6,348 nucleotides of DNA from Candidatus Levyibacteriota bacterium (GTDB lineage: Bacteria > Patescibacteriota > Microgenomatia > Levybacterales > UBA12049), in assembly GCA_018061205.1 (NCBI GenBank), contig JAGOUP010000038.1, positions 1-6,348 on the forward strand, written 5' to 3'. Each line of letters opens with the position of its first letter. The stretch's first letter is position 1. The translations under genes were made by a program, and so were the position numbers. A model generated the notes under the pieces. It was given only the letters and a program-made list of their open reading frames with translations, was not told where the DNA came from and searched no databases. Below, piece after piece: positions 5,650 to 6,348 of this stretch.

Positions 5650-6348
5650 ATGAATTTGGCTGGAAGACTCAGACCACAAAACCTCAAAGAATTCGTTGGA
5701 CAAGAACAGTTGGTAGGTAAAGGGAAAATCATACAACGCATGATTCAACAAGATCAACTCTTTCCTATGATTTTCTGGGGACCACCGGGAAGTGGCAAAA
5801 CTACATTGGCACAGATCATTGCGAAAGAAACTGAAGCCGATTTTCATGAACTATCAGGTGTCACCAGTGGCAAGGAAGATTTGCGAAAAATCATAACCAT
5901 AGCACGAGAAAATCAGCAGTTCAAACGACGAACTATCCTCTTTATCGATGAAATTCACCGATGGAATAAAGCACAACAAGATGTCCTGTTGCCGCATGTC
6001 GAATCCGGGCTACTGATTTTAATTGGTGCCACGACAGAAAACCCATCTTTTGAGGTTATCAGTGCATTACTTTCAAGATCCCGAGTATTTGTCCTCCAAA
6101 GTTTGACAACAGAAAATCTAAAAAGAATTATAGATACCGCACTCACGGATACGACCCGTGGGCTAGGGGAGTATAAACGAAAAATAAGTGAAGTAAATAA
6201 AGAGCTACTCACCAGAATTTCGGGGGGAGACGCACGGATCATGCTCAATGCATTAGAAATGGCTGTTACCAGCTATCCTTCGGCAAGCTCAGGACGAGTA
6301 AAGAAAAATGAAATCACTGAGGAAATGATTCAAGATATTTTTCAGACA
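5650..6348 (+). CDS. rarA: RarA/MgsA-type AAA+ recombination factor, 3' truncated by window
   Basis: The first 233 codons of a replication-associated recombination protein A are present; the frame runs off the window end. Family members are about 400-450 residues, are hexameric ATPases, and act at stalled replication forks and with single-strand-binding protein. The start M-N-L-A-G-R-L-R-P corresponds to the family's LAxRxRP opening and is followed by FVGQEQLVG. Visible parts are Walker A GPPGSGKTT (44-52), Walker B FIDEIHRWNK (98-107), sensor 1 GATTENPSF (126-134), the arginine finger in LLSRSR (R143), and sensor 2 GGDAR (R196). IHRWNK replaces the IHRFNK or VHRFNK seen in many homologues. 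An in-frame stop at 5623-5625 and the family N terminus support ATG 5650. There is no Shine-Dalgarno sequence, and a TGtTACAAT motif 6 nt upstream hints at leaderless transcription. It is separated from carB by 101 nt containing a repeat and is probably an unrelated neighbour. The related clamp loaders and RuvB lack the GATTENPSF/SALLSRSRV combination. Confidence 0.93.
   Translation, partial: MNLAGRLRPQNLKEFVGQEQLVGKGKIIQRMIQQDQLFPMIFWGPPGSGKTTLAQIIAKETEADFHELSGVTSGKEDLRKIITIARENQQFKRRTILFIDEIHRWNKAQQDVLLPHVESGLLILIGATTENPSFEVISALLSRSRVFVLQSLTTENLKRIIDTALTDTTRGLGEYKRKISEVNKELLTRISGGDARIMLNALEMAVTSYPSASSGRVKKNEITEEMIQDIFQT

Overview
The window is a compact stretch of low-GC, A/T-rich bacterial chromosome. 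All genes lie on the plus strand, in the order pyrB, carA, carB, then the 5' part of rarA. The genes read cleanly in the standard bacterial code. The three complete genes end in TAA and I see no in-frame TGA. This argues against lineages that recode TGA, such as Gracilibacteria and Absconditabacteria.

Layout. Bases 1-138 are a non-coding leader with a possible promoter and a small inverted repeat. pyrB (139-1110) encodes the catalytic chain of aspartate carbamoyltransferase. carA (1198-2238) and carB (about 2348-5548) encode the glutaminase and synthetase subunits of glutamine-hydrolysing carbamoyl-phosphate synthetase. rarA (5650 to beyond the window end) encodes the N-terminal AAA+ part of a RarA/MgsA-type replication-associated ATPase, which has no obvious link to pyrimidines.

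How the genes work together. CarA releases ammonia from glutamine. CarB uses it with bicarbonate and two ATP to make carbamoyl phosphate, and PyrB joins that to aspartate. These are the first two steps of de novo UMP synthesis. No pyrI, pyrC, pyrD, pyrE or pyrF is present here.

The most unusual part is between the genes. Each of the three spacers (87, 109 and 101 nt) holds one copy of a paired-hairpin element: two 27-nt arms in inverted orientation, starting TGTCAT and ending ATGACA. Each arm is itself an 8-bp hairpin with a 5-nt loop. In the five intact arms every difference is either in the loop or is a paired change that keeps the stem. In every element one arm is the GC type and the other the CG type. 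One right arm reaches into the apparent 5' end of carB and gives a spurious N-terminal extension.

Organism. CarA, CarB and, less strongly, PyrB resemble the domains of eukaryotic CAD and, as I recall them, Bacteroidota enzymes more than the E. coli proteins. None of the four starts has a good Shine-Dalgarno sequence. With the low GC and the intergenic palindromes, a candidate-phylum bacterium (Patescibacteria/CPR) or a Bacteroidota-related lineage is plausible. I cannot fix the taxon from the sequence alone.
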